64,000 bases of DNA, from positions 40,811,501 to 40,875,500 of the forward strand of contig CM065804.1 in NCBI GenBank assembly GCA_033398695.1, in the 5' to 3' direction. The notes under the pieces were generated by a model. It was not told where the DNA came from and did no database searches. It saw only the letters and a list, made by a program, of their open reading frames with translations. Shown here one piece after another: positions 18,685 to 30,587 of this stretch. This stretch comes from Orobanche coerulescens (taxonomy: Eukaryota; Streptophyta; Magnoliopsida; Lamiales; Orobanchaceae). Position numbers and translations under genes: made by a program. Within the stretch, counting starts at the first letter, position 1. Each line of letters opens with the position of its first letter.

Positions 18685-19150
18685 TGACACAGTAGGATTA
18701 TGCGTGGAATGGATCAGCTAGCGTCGGACCCAAATAGGGGATCAGTTTACCAATGTAAACTGATAAAAGATAAGTAGTCTTGAATAACAAGAACTAATAT
18801 CAATGATAGAAACTGAATTGTATTGAAAGAAAAATTGAATGCTTAACAAGTAGAACCTAATGATCTATATATATAGATCAACTAGGTGGGATAACATGAT
18901 GTAAACACAAGACAAATATGTGGAAATACAATGGGAAAGTAAAAACCATAAAGTTTGACACACATGGAAACACATGAAAACAAGTTGGAAAACAAATAAG
19001 GAAAAAGATGGCTGCTAGAAAAAGACTGCTGGAAGGATTGTTGACTTCGCAACCAATGGAGTTTGCCTTCCCTTTTTGACTTTGTTGCATGCCAAACTTA
19101 AATCAAACAATACTATATGCATCGTCCTCCATTTACAAGTCCCTATGTCA
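18685..19150 (-). repeat. Reina/CRM-like 5' LTR
   Basis: 466 bases with TGACA...TGTCA inverted ends. A TATA-like stretch GATCTATATATATAGATC lies at about 18860-18877. No second copy is present in the window. Confidence 0.7.
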
Positions 19151-20126
19151 GTTTCCTTTAGCTTGGTCTAGTAGTTGCCCTTCGTATCGAGTAGCTAGTG
19201 TAACACCCCCGATATATTCAGGAATATTATAGCGCCGTAAATCCTTTACATAAGGATTTGCAAGGCTGAAGAATTGAACAGACATTAATAGGTACAAATG
19301 AATGGAAGTAACTGAATTAAGATACAACAGTTCTAACCAAATACTGAAAATACAAATGTTCAACAGAAACTTATTAATACATCACCAAATTCAAATTCAT
19401 CATAAACGACTACGTACTCGAGTACTTATTGAAATAACCAACAAACAACCGTCAAATATACCCAGCCGGAACATCACTCTGCACCCTCGTCGTCATGCAG
19501 TTCCAGTGGTTGTTTTCCCGCTCTCCTGGATCCTGAACATAAACAAAATGTTCACCCCCGAAGGGGTTAGCACAACGATGCTAGTACAAGTACCACAACA
19601 TATTATTCATATCTCACGAAGAATAAAAACGTAAACGACAAAAATACCAACGAGTCTTCTCCTACGAGAAACTCATAAATGACATACACAACTGATAATC
19701 ACAACATGATATCATAACATACACATGGTAATTCCGACGATCCAGCGTTCACTGCCTAGAACCCACGATGATCCCGTCAGACCAACCCGTGGTGGAAAAA
19801 CCCGTCCGATGATCCAGCGCACGTTAGCATAGATCCCCCGATGATCCCGTCGGACCAACGCGAGGTGGACATACAACAACGACATACATGCACGACAATA
19901 TGTATAACATCAATACATAAAACAAATAAGGTACTTGCCTCGATTTGAAGACAAGAACAATACTTCTACGAAAATGAACACTCGAAGGTCGTCCCCCCTC
20001 AATCAATCACGTAACAAGCTTGAACCTTAACAAAAGAAATAATATAGAATTTATCTCACGTCGTACAAATGTCTAACAATTCGATTTACGGCCAAAAGCT
20101 CATAAAATGTAATCTGCCTGAACTTC

Positions 20127-20345
20127 TTAGCGCACGCTAAGTACTCTGTGTAGCGTGCGTTAAGTCTGCTCGATAGCGCATGCAAACAACAAAGCCTAGC
20201 GTACGCTAATTATGCATGGTCAGTACCTCACTGATCAGCCGACTGACTCGACTGATGGCCTAACGTATGTTACGTACCAAACGTAGCGTACGTTAACTCA
20301 TGTTCGATAGCGCACGTTAATATACATAGCTTAGCGTGCGTTAAC
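20127..20345 (-). repeat. Palindrome array A (TAGCGYRCGCTA) in T3 3' LTR, inside intron 1
   Basis: About eight units of AGCGYRCGCT and near variants are separated by 13-14 bases (period 23-24). Unlike array B, this one lies downstream of the TATA box, within predicted leader intron 1. Confidence 0.8.
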
Positions 20346-21738
20346 TGTGCATGTCAGTTCACTACTGGGCAGAAGACTGTTCTTATCATGATCAAACCAA
20401 TGAAATATTCAGTGATAATTCATGTTACCTCCATGAATATCATGTTCATATGATTATGAATGATCTTACGGATAACAAAAACTTCGGATTCAAGAATATG
20501 TACACTATTATAAAACCATATTACATTTCGACTACAAATCTTCATACGATAATTCAAAAGGCTTAACGGTCGATATCAACACCTTTATATCAATCAAAAT
20601 TATCATACTGTAGTTGTTTAACATTCCATCTTTAGCAGATAAATCCTTCCATGATCAATCCCTTAGATTCATCTAACAATAATGATGTTAAAGTCAAGTC
20701 CATGATTGCTATGAAGTCATCTACTAGATTTGGATTACTAATGATAGAAGCTTCCTCTACTTTGTTCATTGTAATAAGATTCGAATTAAGATGTTCAAAA
20801 TCAAGGTACTTGAGGCATAACCATCTCCATATTCCAAACATGATGCATGTTGAAGAATTCACTAATGAAATTCAATATCTCGTTACATGATCATCTAATT
20901 CTTTAGAATCCAAATTTAAGTCTGGAGATAGGTTGAACATACCTTAATATGACGAAAATCACTGAACTGTAAGGTAGAATCTGACTCCGGTTGGTTGTAT
21001 GCCACTCCAAGGTGCTAATCCACTTCAATGATCACTCACAAGTAATATCCAATATTCAAGGATCGAGAAGATGTTTACTAAGTGTGTTGGAAGGATAATT
21101 ATTGCTCTCTCGTCTCTCAAGAATGAAGTATAGACGAAGGAAATGTAAGCCAAAACGGTTTGTTGTCTCATTTATAACATTTCTGCACTTTAGCTAATTA
21201 GCGCACGCTAGCATACAATACTTAGCGCACGCTAATAAGTGTAATATCCGCGTTTTCTATTTTTAGTAGTTTCTATTTTTGGTGTATATTCGTTTCGGAC
21301 AACTCGCTTGGCACTGTTTTGGAATTCTGAACCTGTTTTGTTCTTGGAGTTTCTCCGCTTAGACGGGTCTCGATGATGTTTTTACGTAATTTCATCTTGT
21401 GTTATATTTTGTCTCATGTGTATTCGATTCTCGTTAAACTCGTTCGATTTCGTCATTTTCTTACTTCCATGAGTTCGTATGATTGAGTAGAGCATGTTGT
21501 GAGTTTCGGATTGTTAATCCGACGTTGTATCGTGATTTTCGGATGTTTGGGCCGTTTTTGTAATTTCCTAGAAGTTTAGGGAATTTATTCCTTGTTCGAC
21601 TTTGGTTGTGTACCTCAGATCGTTTTGGGGTTTCCGTACTTCCATTTCGTGTTATTGTTGCCCAAATATCGATTCCTATTGCTTTTATTCTCTTTCCGGA
21701 TCATTTTTCGTCATTTTGGGACCCGAGGGGGGGTGTGG

Positions 21739-22042
21739 GCCGCGGCACAAGGATTGTGCGCCGCGGCACACACATTACCCAGTTGCTGGCCGAGCGGTCA
21801 GACTGTGCCGCGGCACACAGTCAGCCAAGCCGCGGCACACTTTTCCGGCCGCGGCACACCGTGTGGCACTTGCCGGCCAAAACCTATCAGACCGCGTGCC
21901 GCGGCACAACCGGCAGGGCCGGCACATGCCGAGTCCGAGCCGCGGCACACTTCGAATGAGCCGAGGCACAACGAGCGGTCACCATCATCAAGGCGTAATT
22001 TTTGGCCTGTCTTTGCAGCCTGATTTAGCCGAGCCGCGGCAC
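21739..22042 (+). repeat. Palindrome array TGTGCCGCGGCACA in T2 5' LTR
   Basis: About ten copies of GCCGCGGCAC, several extended to the 12-14 base perfect palindrome (TG)TGCCGCGGCA(CA). The first two start at 21739 and 21760 (period 21). One unit has decayed to GCCGAGGCAC. The same motif forms the array in the unrelated Athila-like LTR at 1571-1695. Confidence 0.9.
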
Positions 22043-22253
22043 ACAATGCGGTCGCGCTATATCAGCGTTTTTTCACGGATGCGATTCATTTCTTCCTTCC
22101 TTCCACCGTACGCGAGAGAGAGGGGGTTGAGAGGGGGATTTTTCTCCATCTACCATTTGATTGTGTGTTTTTCTTCATCTTCCTTCGATCGTGTAGCTCG
22201 GATTGTGGATCTAGCACGTGTTCTTCGGATTATAGGGCTTGAATCTTCAAGAG

Positions 22254-22538
22254 GTAAGAACTCCTTTAACCCTAGTATGATTTTGGGGGGGGGGGGGTTG
22301 GTGATGATCTTGTACTTTAATCCGATTTAACCGATGTTGTTGTTAGATTTTGATAGTATACTCGTGACCCTTGGTTTTCTTGTTATGGGTTGGGATGAAA
22401 TCCCGTTATTGCACCGTTGACCGATTTCATTTCCTTATGCGCTCGTGGTGTCCGATGAATTGTCCCAATGGGTAGAACTAGGATGAATTTCTTCGTATTC
22501 ATGATGTTGAGATTGGTTGTATATCATTCTTGTGTTAG
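22254..22538 (+). other. Predicted leader intron 1 (GT-AG) of T2
   Basis: Donor CAAGAG|GTAAGAAC, acceptor TGTGTTAG|GGTC; 285 bases. The following exon 2 would be 22539-22610 (72 bases). Same position and size as in T1. Confidence 0.5.
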
Positions 22539-22610
22539 GGTCGGATTTGAGAGGATTGTTCGGACCGTAACCTATCCCTTCGTCGTTTCCTTCGCGTCGT
22601 ATTATCCAAG

Positions 22611-23129
22611 GCAAGTACATGTATTATATTTCATTATGTGTGTACGGTTTTGATGCGAATGATGTAAACTGGTTTATTGAACAATTGTATTGGTTACTCT
22701 TCCACCTGGGGATGGCATGGGGCCTCTGGGGGCCGATACTAATGGGTACGGCCACGGAAGTGGACTTGGGTGCGTGCGTTGATGTTCTTCCACCTGGGGA
22801 CGGTTTGACGGGACCTCTGGGGGCCGATACTAATGGGTACGGCTGCGGAAGTGGTTTCTCACCTGGGGACGGTCCGACGGGACCTCTGGGGGCCGTTACT
22901 AATGGGTACGGTCGCGAGTTACCAAACGTGGATAATTGTGATGTGGAAAGCTTGATAATATATTGATTTGGTGTAAATGTGATATTCCGGAATATTGATT
23001 TTTGAAATGATTTTTCCTAATAGTTTGCGTTGAATCGTGTATGTATATAACGTTGTGTAATTGTGTACTTGCACTAGCTATTCGAATGCTAACCCCATAA
23101 ATGGGGGAAATGCGTCTTATGCATTTCAG
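22611..23129 (+). other. Predicted leader intron 2 (GC-AG) of T2
   Basis: Donor TCCAAG|GCAAGTACAT, CTAAC branch-point motif at 23089-23093, acceptor GCATTTCAG|GTACC at 23121-23129; 519 bases. It encloses a three-unit tandem repeat (about 22702-22915). The frame 22619-22966, which repeats a GDGxTGPLGADTNGYG peptide, lies inside this intron and is not conserved in other families. Confidence 0.55.
22802..22884 (+). repeat. Tandem GACG-loop hairpins in T2 leader intron 2
   Basis: Stem-loops GGTTT-GACG-GGACC (22802-22815) and GGTCC-GACG-GGACC (22871-22884). An upstream third unit (about 22711-22725) has lost the loop. Each unit also has a possible second stem GGCCG...CGGCC. The 3' LTR has the pair at 29914-29927 and 29983-29996. 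Confidence 0.65.
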
Positions 23130-23481
23130 GTACCGGGAGGGCTGAGGAGCAAGCACGGGACATGCATGCAAAGGATGGGCTGGCTTGATGATGTGGCTCG
23201 AGTTTGCATTTTTATGTTTTGTCATTGCATTGTTGAGTATTGAAGTTAGACTGTCTATTTTGAAACTTGGTTTAAGTCCCCTGCGTGGGCAATGAATTGG
23301 TATTTAACCTCTGTTCATGTATTACGTTAAAAATGTTTTGGCCGAGGCCACGACCTTATTTACTTTTGAGTGCATCATTCGGGATTACATTGTGGTTTAT
23401 ATGTCATGTGTTAGCCTGGTAGACCTCACGAGGGTTCTACGGCGTGTAATGTCCCAGTTGTGAATTGGGGTGTTACATTTA

Positions 23482-23493
23482 TGGTATCAGAGC
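23482..23493 (+). promoter_or_regulatory. T2 primer binding site
   Basis: TGGTATCAGAGC, four bases after the LTR end; the standard initiator-tRNA site of chromoviruses. Confidence 0.9.
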
Positions 23494-23736
23494 TTAGGTT
23501 TTGAATACCTAGGCTGTCGGTTAATTTTGGGTCTGTTAGTGGCGTCATTTAGAGTCAGTCGTTGAGCCTAATATCATCATGCTACCGTCTTTTCATGCGA
23601 CCCGTGGCTGTAAGTCTCCTCGAACTCTTATATTCCTGTAATTCGTTTTCTTGCGTTGTTCGGGATTGTGAATTGTGATACCAATTTTGTCAATTGTGAA
23701 TCTTTCTGATTTTGTCCTTTTCATTCTTCCTCTAGA

Positions 23737-24790
23737 ATGTTGAGAGGTCGTCGTGGTAGACCAGCTAGGGGACGCGGCCGAGGCCGTGGTCGGGGTGCTG
23801 ATAATGAAGAGGGCTCACTTTCTCAGTCCTCTGCGGACTCAGCCTCTCACTCAGTGCCGTCGGGTAATAATGCCGGCTGGAGCTCTGCCATTTCAGCGAT
23901 TAGTAGCTCGGCTTGCTCGAGATAGCTCGGGCGGACACCTGAATCCGCCCCGACACCGAAGAGGAGGCTAGTAAATGGCTTGAGACGGTGACTAAGATGC
24001 ACCCTCCTCGTTTCTCCGAGCTTCGACTCCTCGGTTGGGAGAATTGGCTCTTTCGGTTGTCCAGACCTTTGATGCCGTAGCTTGTCCACGAAGACGGAGG
24101 GTACATATCGCCCAGACCTCCTGGATAAGGAAGTCGCGGAATGGTGGGAGGCCGTTGTGCCTGTGAGACCGTCGAGCTACTTGGGAGGCATTCCAGGCTG
24201 CTATGGAAGCGAGTATTGTCCGCCGCTATCAAGGAGCGCAGATTATGGAATTCTTCACCGCTACACCTCGGGATGTGCCTATTTCTCGTGCCATCATTTC
24301 TTACAATCAGCAGTTGGGTTTCGTAAGAGATCAAGTGAGAACGGAGGCCGATAAAATCCGTTACTTCAATATGCGCATGAAGCCGAATATCGTGCAGTAT
24401 GGCACCGCTCATGTGTGCCACTCAAGGAATACCGTGATCGCGCCTCGCGTCGAGATGGTCCGTCCGAATCGAGTCGGTTTCGAAGCTAAGAAGCGAAGAC
24501 TACCGCGGGTTCTCGGCCGGTAAGGTGGACGCTGAGGTCTCGTTCGCTCCTACACCGGGGAAGAGGCCGTTTCATCAGCCGGTGGATCCTGTGGTAACCG
24601 CTCGTCCAGTGTGGCACTGGCGGGAGAGTTTGTTTTAATTGCGTCACCGAGCACGTTATGAAGGATTGCCCATTTCCGTTAGTTGCTTGCTTTACTTGCG
24701 ATGCACGGACATCGGGCGGCTCATTGTGAGAGGGCCACCAGGCCACTAGAGTTCCGACTACCACTACCGATCGAAGGATCACGGTATTCC
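23737..24790 (+). pseudogene. T2 gag (heavily broken)
   Basis: The intended start is MLRGRRGRPARGRGRGR at 23737, a basic N-terminus like that of T3 (MLRGGRGRGHGRG). Recognisable gag pieces then appear in shifting frames: a KMHPPRF block near 23995, a WWEAVVP block near 24141 and a DVPISRAIISYNQQLGF block near 24270. Zinc-knuckle remnants (FNC, then CFTC) follow near 24635-24700. At least three frame changes and several stops separate the pieces. Gag would be the particle protein; this copy cannot make it. Confidence 0.85.
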
Positions 24791-24816
24791 ACCACTCATG
24801 TTCCGCAGGTTCGGTC

Positions 24817-27800
24817 GTGGTAGGGCCGGGCCAGCCGGATCGCCGTGCAGCCTCGAGTTCGGGTTCAGTTCACCCCCGATTGTATCAGATGAGGCGCACA
24901 GAGGAGGCAGACATTCCGGTGGCGTCAGGTACCACTCAGATCCTTACTCATCCAGTTTCCGTGCTTTTTGATTCGGGTGCTACCCATTACTTTATTGCAT
25001 CGGATTGTGTGAATCGTATTGGCTTTAACTGCTTGTTTGAGTGTGAACCGTTTGTGGTGGGTATGCCTAGCGGGGATCGTATGGTTGGGGACCGGGAAGT
25101 TAGGGATTGCCCCGTGAGGATTGGGAGCCGAGATTGGCCCTCGAATCTCATTGTTATAGACCTTAAGGGTGAGGATTTAATCCTCGGGGACGATTGGTTA
25201 GAGCGTCACGGTGCTATCATGAACTATCGGACTCGTACCATCTCGATAGTGGCCGAGGATGGCACCGAGCATACCCTCGTCGGTTGTAAGCCGGGTAGAT
25301 CGGGGAGTGTGATTAGCACCTTGAGGGCGATGAAACTTCTGAACTAGGGTTGTGTCAGCTATTGGTGTTACGCTCTGCAGGCAGAGGATGGCGGGGTTGA
25401 CATGTCGTCAATTCCAGTTGTTAGTGAGTATCCCGACATATTCCCAGATGACTTGCCGGGATTACCACCACAGCGAGAGGTGGAGTTTCCTATCGATCTT
25501 GAGCCGAATGCAGCCCCTATATCTCGAGCACCGTACCGTATGGAACCGTCGGAGATGTTAGAGTTGAAGAATCAGTTGGGAGAATTGTTAGATAAAGGGT
25601 ATATTCGACCGAGCGCATCGCCTTGGGGTGCGCCCGTACTCTTTGTTAAGAAGAAGGATGGGTCGCTTCGTTTATGCATCGATTATCGAGAATTAAACAA
25701 GTTGACCATCAAAAATAAATACCCTTTGCCCCAGATCGACGACTTGTTTGATCAACTTCAGGGGGCGACGGTCTTTTCGAAGATCGATTTGCGATCGGGT
25801 TACTACCAGTTGAGGATTCGGGACATCGATGTACCAAAAGCTGCCTTTCGGACGAGATATGGCCATTACGAGTTTGTGGTTATGCCTTTCGGGCTAACTA
25901 ATGCCCCAGCAGTGTTCATGCAGTTAATGAACAAAGTTTTTATTGAGTATCTAGATAAATTCGTAGTCGTCTTTATCGATGACATTCTGATCTACTCACG
26001 GAGTCGTGAGGAGCACGCCTTACATCTCCGGATTGTATTAGACATCTTGAGAGCGGAGCAGTTGTATGCGAAGTTCTCTAAGTGTGAGTTTTGGCTCAAG
26101 GAGGTGATGTTCCTCGGGCATATGATTTCAGCAGAAGGAGTTCGGGTAGATCCGCAGAAGATAGGGGCAGTGTTGGCTTGGGAGCCGCCTAAGAATGTGA
26201 AGGAGGTGAGGAGTTTTCTGGGGCTTGCGGGCTATTATCGTAGATTTGTCGAGCGGTTTTCTAAGATCGCTAGACCACTCACCCAGTTACTCCAGAAAAC
26301 CCAGAAGTTCGAGTGGACCGCAGTCAGACAGAGTAGTTTTGAAGAGTTGAAGAGACGACTAACTACCGCACCCGTGTTAGCATTGCCTCAGGGGAATGAA
26401 GAGTTCGTGGTATACAGTGATGCTTCGGGCCTCAGACTCAGATGCGTTTTGATGCAGAGAGATAGAATTATTGCTTATGCGTCCCGCCAGTTGAAACCGT
26501 ATGAGGCGAATTACCCCACGCACGATTTGGAGTTAGCCGCGGTCGTTTTCGCCTTAAAGATATGGAGGCATTATCTCTATGGATCATCTTGTAAGATTTT
26601 TAAGGACCACAAGAGTCTGAAGTATATCTTCAGTCAGAAGGAGTTGAATATGAGACAGCGCAGGTAGTTGGAGTTAATTAAAGATTACGACCTCGAGATA
26701 CTTTACCATCCGGGTAAGGCTAACGTAGTGGCTGATGCGTTGATCCGGAAGCCGATGGCATTACAGATGTTAGAGGTACTTACACCACAGAGTATGATCC
26801 AACGAGATTTTATTTGCCAAAATATCGAGGTTTGGGTTCAGAGAGTCCAGGGCTAGTTATGTGCATTGGAGATCACTTCGTCCTTGACTGATGATATCAA
26901 GGCGAAACAGTATGATGATCCGTTTTTAGTCCAGTTGAGGGAGGATGTGAGGAAGGCGAAAGCCCCTGGATTTGTGGTTCACGATGATGGAGTTTTGAGG
27001 TTTCGCGGCAGACTTTGTGTGCCGAGTGTTGTTGAGCTGAGACAGAAGATCTTGAGTGAAGCTCATGCTACACCTTACTCCATACATCCTGGTACGAGTA
27101 AAATGTACAAGGATGTGAGGAGCAACTACTAGTGGAGTAATTTGAAGACGGATGTTAGCGAGTTTGTGGCGAAGTGTTTGACCTGTCAGCAGGTTAAGAT
27201 TGAGCATCAGCGACCCGCGGGGTTGCTACAACCACTTCCCATTCCGGAATGGAAATGGGAAGACATCTCTATGGACTTCACACGGGATGCCTAGGACTGG
27301 ATCGGAATGAACATGATTTGGGTTATTGTTGATCGACTAACCAAATCAGCTCACTTTCTGAGTATTAAGGATACTTGGGGACCGGAGAGGCTGGCCCGAG
27401 TGTTTATTGCGGAGATCGTGAGATTGCATGGGACTCCTAAGAGTATTGTTTCAGATCGTGATGGCCGATTTGTATCACATTTTTGGCAGGCGGTTCATCG
27501 AGCTTTGGGGACTGAGTTGAGACTCAGTACGTCTAACCACCCTCAGACTGACGGACAGTCGGAGCGGACGATCCAGACGTTTGAGGATATGTTGAGAGCC
27601 TGTGCCTTAGATTGGAAGGATGATTGGGGGACACACTTGCCGTTGATCGAGTTCACGTACAACAATAGTTGGCATGCCTCGATCAAAATGGCACCATTCG
27701 AAGCGTTGTATGGGAGGAGGTGCAGATCGCCGTTGTGTTGGGATGATACGTCCGAGCTAATCGGTACCGAGCCCGACCTGATAGTTGAGACGAGGGAGAA

Positions 27801-28311
27801 GATTACCCTGATTCGTGGTAGATTGTTGACGGCCCAGAGTCGGCAGAATTCTTATGCCGATACACGTCGCCGACCGTTGGAGTTTGAGGTGGGAGATCAC
27901 GTCTTGCTTAAGGTGTCGCCGACACGGGGAGTTTACCGCTTCGGTCGGAAGGGTAAACTTAGTCCGAGATATATCGGGCCGTTTGAGATTTTAGATAGAG
28001 TTGGAGAACTTGCGTATCGGTTAGGCTTTCCGCCGTCCCTGAGCCACGTGCATAGCGTATTTTATGTTTCCCAGCTAAGGAAGTACGTATCGGACCCTAG
28101 CCATATTATTTATTTTGGAGAGATCGAGTTGGGGCCCGACATTACCTTCGAGGAGAGGCCGATTCAGATCTTAGAGCGTCGAGTGAAGCAACTCAGGCAC
28201 AAAACCATTCCTTTGGTCAAAGTGCAGTGGTCGAGGAATGGATCCGAGGAAGCCACATGGGAAACGGAGGAGAGTATGAGGTCGAGATACCCCGAGTTAT
28301 TCGTGTTGTAA
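24817..28311 (+). pseudogene. T2 pol: protease, RT, RNase H, integrase, chromodomain (stops)
   Basis: All pol domains are present in order. The protease has [11 protein letters not shown] at about 24958. Reverse transcriptase (25402-26400) keeps [10 protein letters not shown] and an intact FIDDILIYS motif. RNase H has YSDASG near 26413 and ends near 26750. Integrase has an HHCC domain near 27060-27190, catalytic residues at about 27280, 27450 and 27560, and a chromodomain-like end at about 28150-28300. In-frame stops lie at about 25345, 26666, 26854 and 27130, and the frame changes near 27290. At least two stops fit TGG-to-TAG changes and one fits CAG-to-TAG, as expected from cytosine deamination of methylated DNA. 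Confidence 0.9.
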
Positions 28312-28346
28312 GTTTCGGGACGAAACTTATTTTTAGGGGGAGATAA
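28310..28346 (+). promoter_or_regulatory. T2 pre-PPT palindrome and polypurine tract
   Basis: AAGTTTCGGGACGAAACTT (28310-28328) overlaps the pol stop and is followed by TTTTTAGGGGGAGATAA up to the 3' LTR at 28347. Identical in sequence to the T1 hairpin. Confidence 0.75.
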
Positions 28347-30587
28347 TGTAATATCCGCGTTTTCTATTTTTAGTAATTTCTATTTTTGGTGTATATTCGT
28401 TTCGGACAACTCGCTTGGCACTGTTTTGGAATTCTGAACCTATTTTGTTCTTGGAGTTTCTCCGCTTAGACGGGTCTCGATGATGTTTTTACGTAATTTC
28501 ATCTTGTGTTATATTTTGTCTCATGTGTATTCGATTCTCGTTAAACTCGTTCGATTTCGTCATTTTCTTACTTCCATGAGTTCGTATGATTGAGTAGAGC
28601 ATGTTGTGAGTTTCGGATTGTTAATCCGACGTTGTATCGTGATTTTCGGATGTTTGGGCCGTTTTTATAATTTCCTAGAAGTTTAGGGAATTTGTTCCTT
28701 GTTCGACTTTGGTTGTGTACCTCAGATCGTTTTGGGGTTTCCGTACTTCCATTTCGTGTTATTGTTGCCCAAATATCGATTCCTATTGCTTTTATTCTCT
28801 TTCCGGATCATTTTTCGTCATTTTGGGACCCGAGGGGGGGTGTGGGCCGCGGCACAAGGATTGTGCGCCGCGGCACACACATTACCCAGTTGTTGGCCGA
28901 GCGGGCTGTACCGTGTGCCACGGCACAAGGATTGTGCTCCGCGGCACACAGCCGAGTTAGTGCCGCGGCACACTTGTCCGGGCCGCGGCACACCCGTGTG
29001 GCACTTGCCGGCCAAAACCTACTGTACCGCGTGCCGCGGCACAGTCCGACAGGGCCGCGGCACATGCCGAGTCTGAGCCGCGGCACACTTCGAATGAGCC
29101 GCGGCACAACGAGCGGTCAGCCGATCACTGGGCGCAATTTTTGGCCCTGTGCCGCGGCACAATGCGCGGCCGCTATATCGTTTTTTCCGGATGCAGTTCA
29201 TTTCTTTCTTCCTTCCACCGTACGCGAGAGAGAGAGGGTTGAGAGGGGGATTTTTCTCCATCTACCATTTGATTGTGTGTTTTTCTTCATCTTCCTTCGA
29301 TCGTGTAGCTCGGATTGTGGATCTAGCACGTGTTCTTCGGATTATAGGGCTTGAATCTTCAAGAGGTAAGAACTCCTTTAACCCTAGTATGATTTGGGGG
29401 GGTGGGGGTTTGGTGATGATCTTGTATTTTAATCCGATTTAACCGATGTTGTTTTTAGATTTTGATAGTATACTCGTGACCCTTGGTTTTCTTGTTATGG
29501 GTTGGGATGAAATACCGTTATTGCACCGTTGACCGATTTCATTTCCTTATGCGCTCATGGTGTCCTATGAATTGTCCCAACGGGTAGAACTAGGATGAAT
29601 TTCTTCGTATTCATGATGTTGAGATTGGTTGTATATCATTATTGTGTTAGGGTCGGATTTGAGAGGATTGTTCGGACCGTAACCTATCCCTTCGTCGTTT
29701 CCTTCGCGTCGTATTATCCAAGGCAAGTACATGTATTATATTTCATTATGTGTGTACGGTTTTGATGCGAATGATGTAAACTGGTTTATTGAACGATTGT
29801 ATTGGTTACTCTTCCACCTGGGGATGGCATGGGGCCTCTGGGGGCCGATACTAATGGGTACGGCCACGGAAGTGGACTTGGGTGCGTGCGTTGATGTTCT
29901 TGCACCTGGGGACGGTTCGACGGGACCTCTGGGGGCCGATACTAATGGGTACGGCCGCGGAAGTGGTTTCTCACCTGGGGACGGTCCGACGGGACCTATG
30001 GGGGCCGATACTAATGGGTACGGTCGCGAGTTACCAAACGTGGGTAATTGTGATGTGGAAAGCTTGATAATATATTGATTTGGTGTAAATGTGATATTCC
30101 GGAATATTGATTTTTGAAATGATTTTTCCTAATGGTTTGCGTTGAATCGTGTATGTATATAACGTTGTGTAATTGTGTACTTGCACTAGCTATTCGAATG
30201 CTAACCCCTTAAATGGGGGAAATGCGTCTTATGCATTTCAGGTACCGGGAGGGCTGAGGAGCAAGCACGGGACATGCATGCAAAGGATGGGCTAGCTTGA
30301 TGATGTGGCTCGAGTCTGCATTTTTATGTTTTGTCATTGCATTGTCGAGTATTGAAGTTAGACTGTCTATTTTGAAACTTGGTTTAAGTCCCCTGCGTGG
30401 GCAATGAATTGGTATTTAACCTCTGTTCATGTATTACGTTAAAAATGTTTTGGCCGAGGCCACGGCCTTATTTACTTTTGAGTGCATCATTCGGGATTAC
30501 ATTGTGGTTTATGTCATGTGTTAGCCTGGTAGACCTCACGAGGGTTCTACGGCGTGTAATGTCCCAGTTGTGAATTGGGGTGTTACA
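28347..30587 (+). repeat. T2 3' LTR
   Basis: 2241 bases, nearly identical to the 5' LTR except in the palindrome array (28846-29160), where insertions, deletions and substitutions cluster. It holds the same predicted introns and hairpins. Confidence 0.93.
28846..29160 (+). repeat. Palindrome array TGTGCCGCGGCACA in T2 3' LTR
   Basis: About a dozen copies of GCCGCGGCAC or near variants. It contains whole units absent from the 5' LTR array (around 28910-28960 and 29145-29160), and units intact here that are decayed there. Confidence 0.9.

Larger units (their letters stand above)
18143..19150 (-). mobile_element. Reina/CRM-like chromovirus fragment (LTR + partial gag)
   Basis: The minus strand reads LTR (19150-18685), primer site and gag, cut at 18142 by the Athila LTR. 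The short LTR (466 bases, TGACA...TGTCA ends) and the gag type differ from the Tekay elements and suggest another chromovirus lineage. The 48 bases to T3 (19151-19198) show nothing. Confidence 0.7.
21240..23477 (+). repeat. T2 5' LTR
   Basis: 2238 bases. Order: TGTAATATCCGCG end, GTGCCGCGGCAC array (21739-22042), weak TATA (about 22058), predicted introns 22254-22538 and 22611-23129, GGGGTGTTACA end. The GC-rich array creates overlapping ORFs (for example 21602-22330) in several frames; these are stop-poor artefacts, not genes. Confidence 0.93.
21240..30587 (+). mobile_element. T2: Tekay-type chromovirus (Gypsy), decayed coding region
   Basis: 9348 bases with TGTAATATCC...GGGTGTTACA ends and a target duplication ATAAG (21235-21239 and 30588-30592). 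LTRs are 2238 and 2241 bases. Primer site TGGTATCAGAGC at 23482. Gag is heavily broken; pol has several in-frame stops. It is inserted in the 3' LTR of T3, between two palindrome units of T3's promoter array. Confidence 0.95.

Noticed and set aside
19302..19634. 110-residue ORF, repeated at 35969-36301
   Set aside because: Antisense within the T3 LTR; repeated only because the LTR is; no domain and no counterpart in T1/T2.
21602..22330. 242-residue ORF (and overlapping frames, also 28692-29354) across the GC-rich array
   Set aside because: Open in several frames and both strands because the array is GC-rich and stop-poor; frames are not kept between the two LTRs.
22619..22966. ORF with repeated GDGxTGPLGADTNGYG peptide
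   Set aside because: It follows the tandem repeat inside the predicted GC-AG intron; the repeat is conserved between families as an RNA-like stem, not as a peptide.
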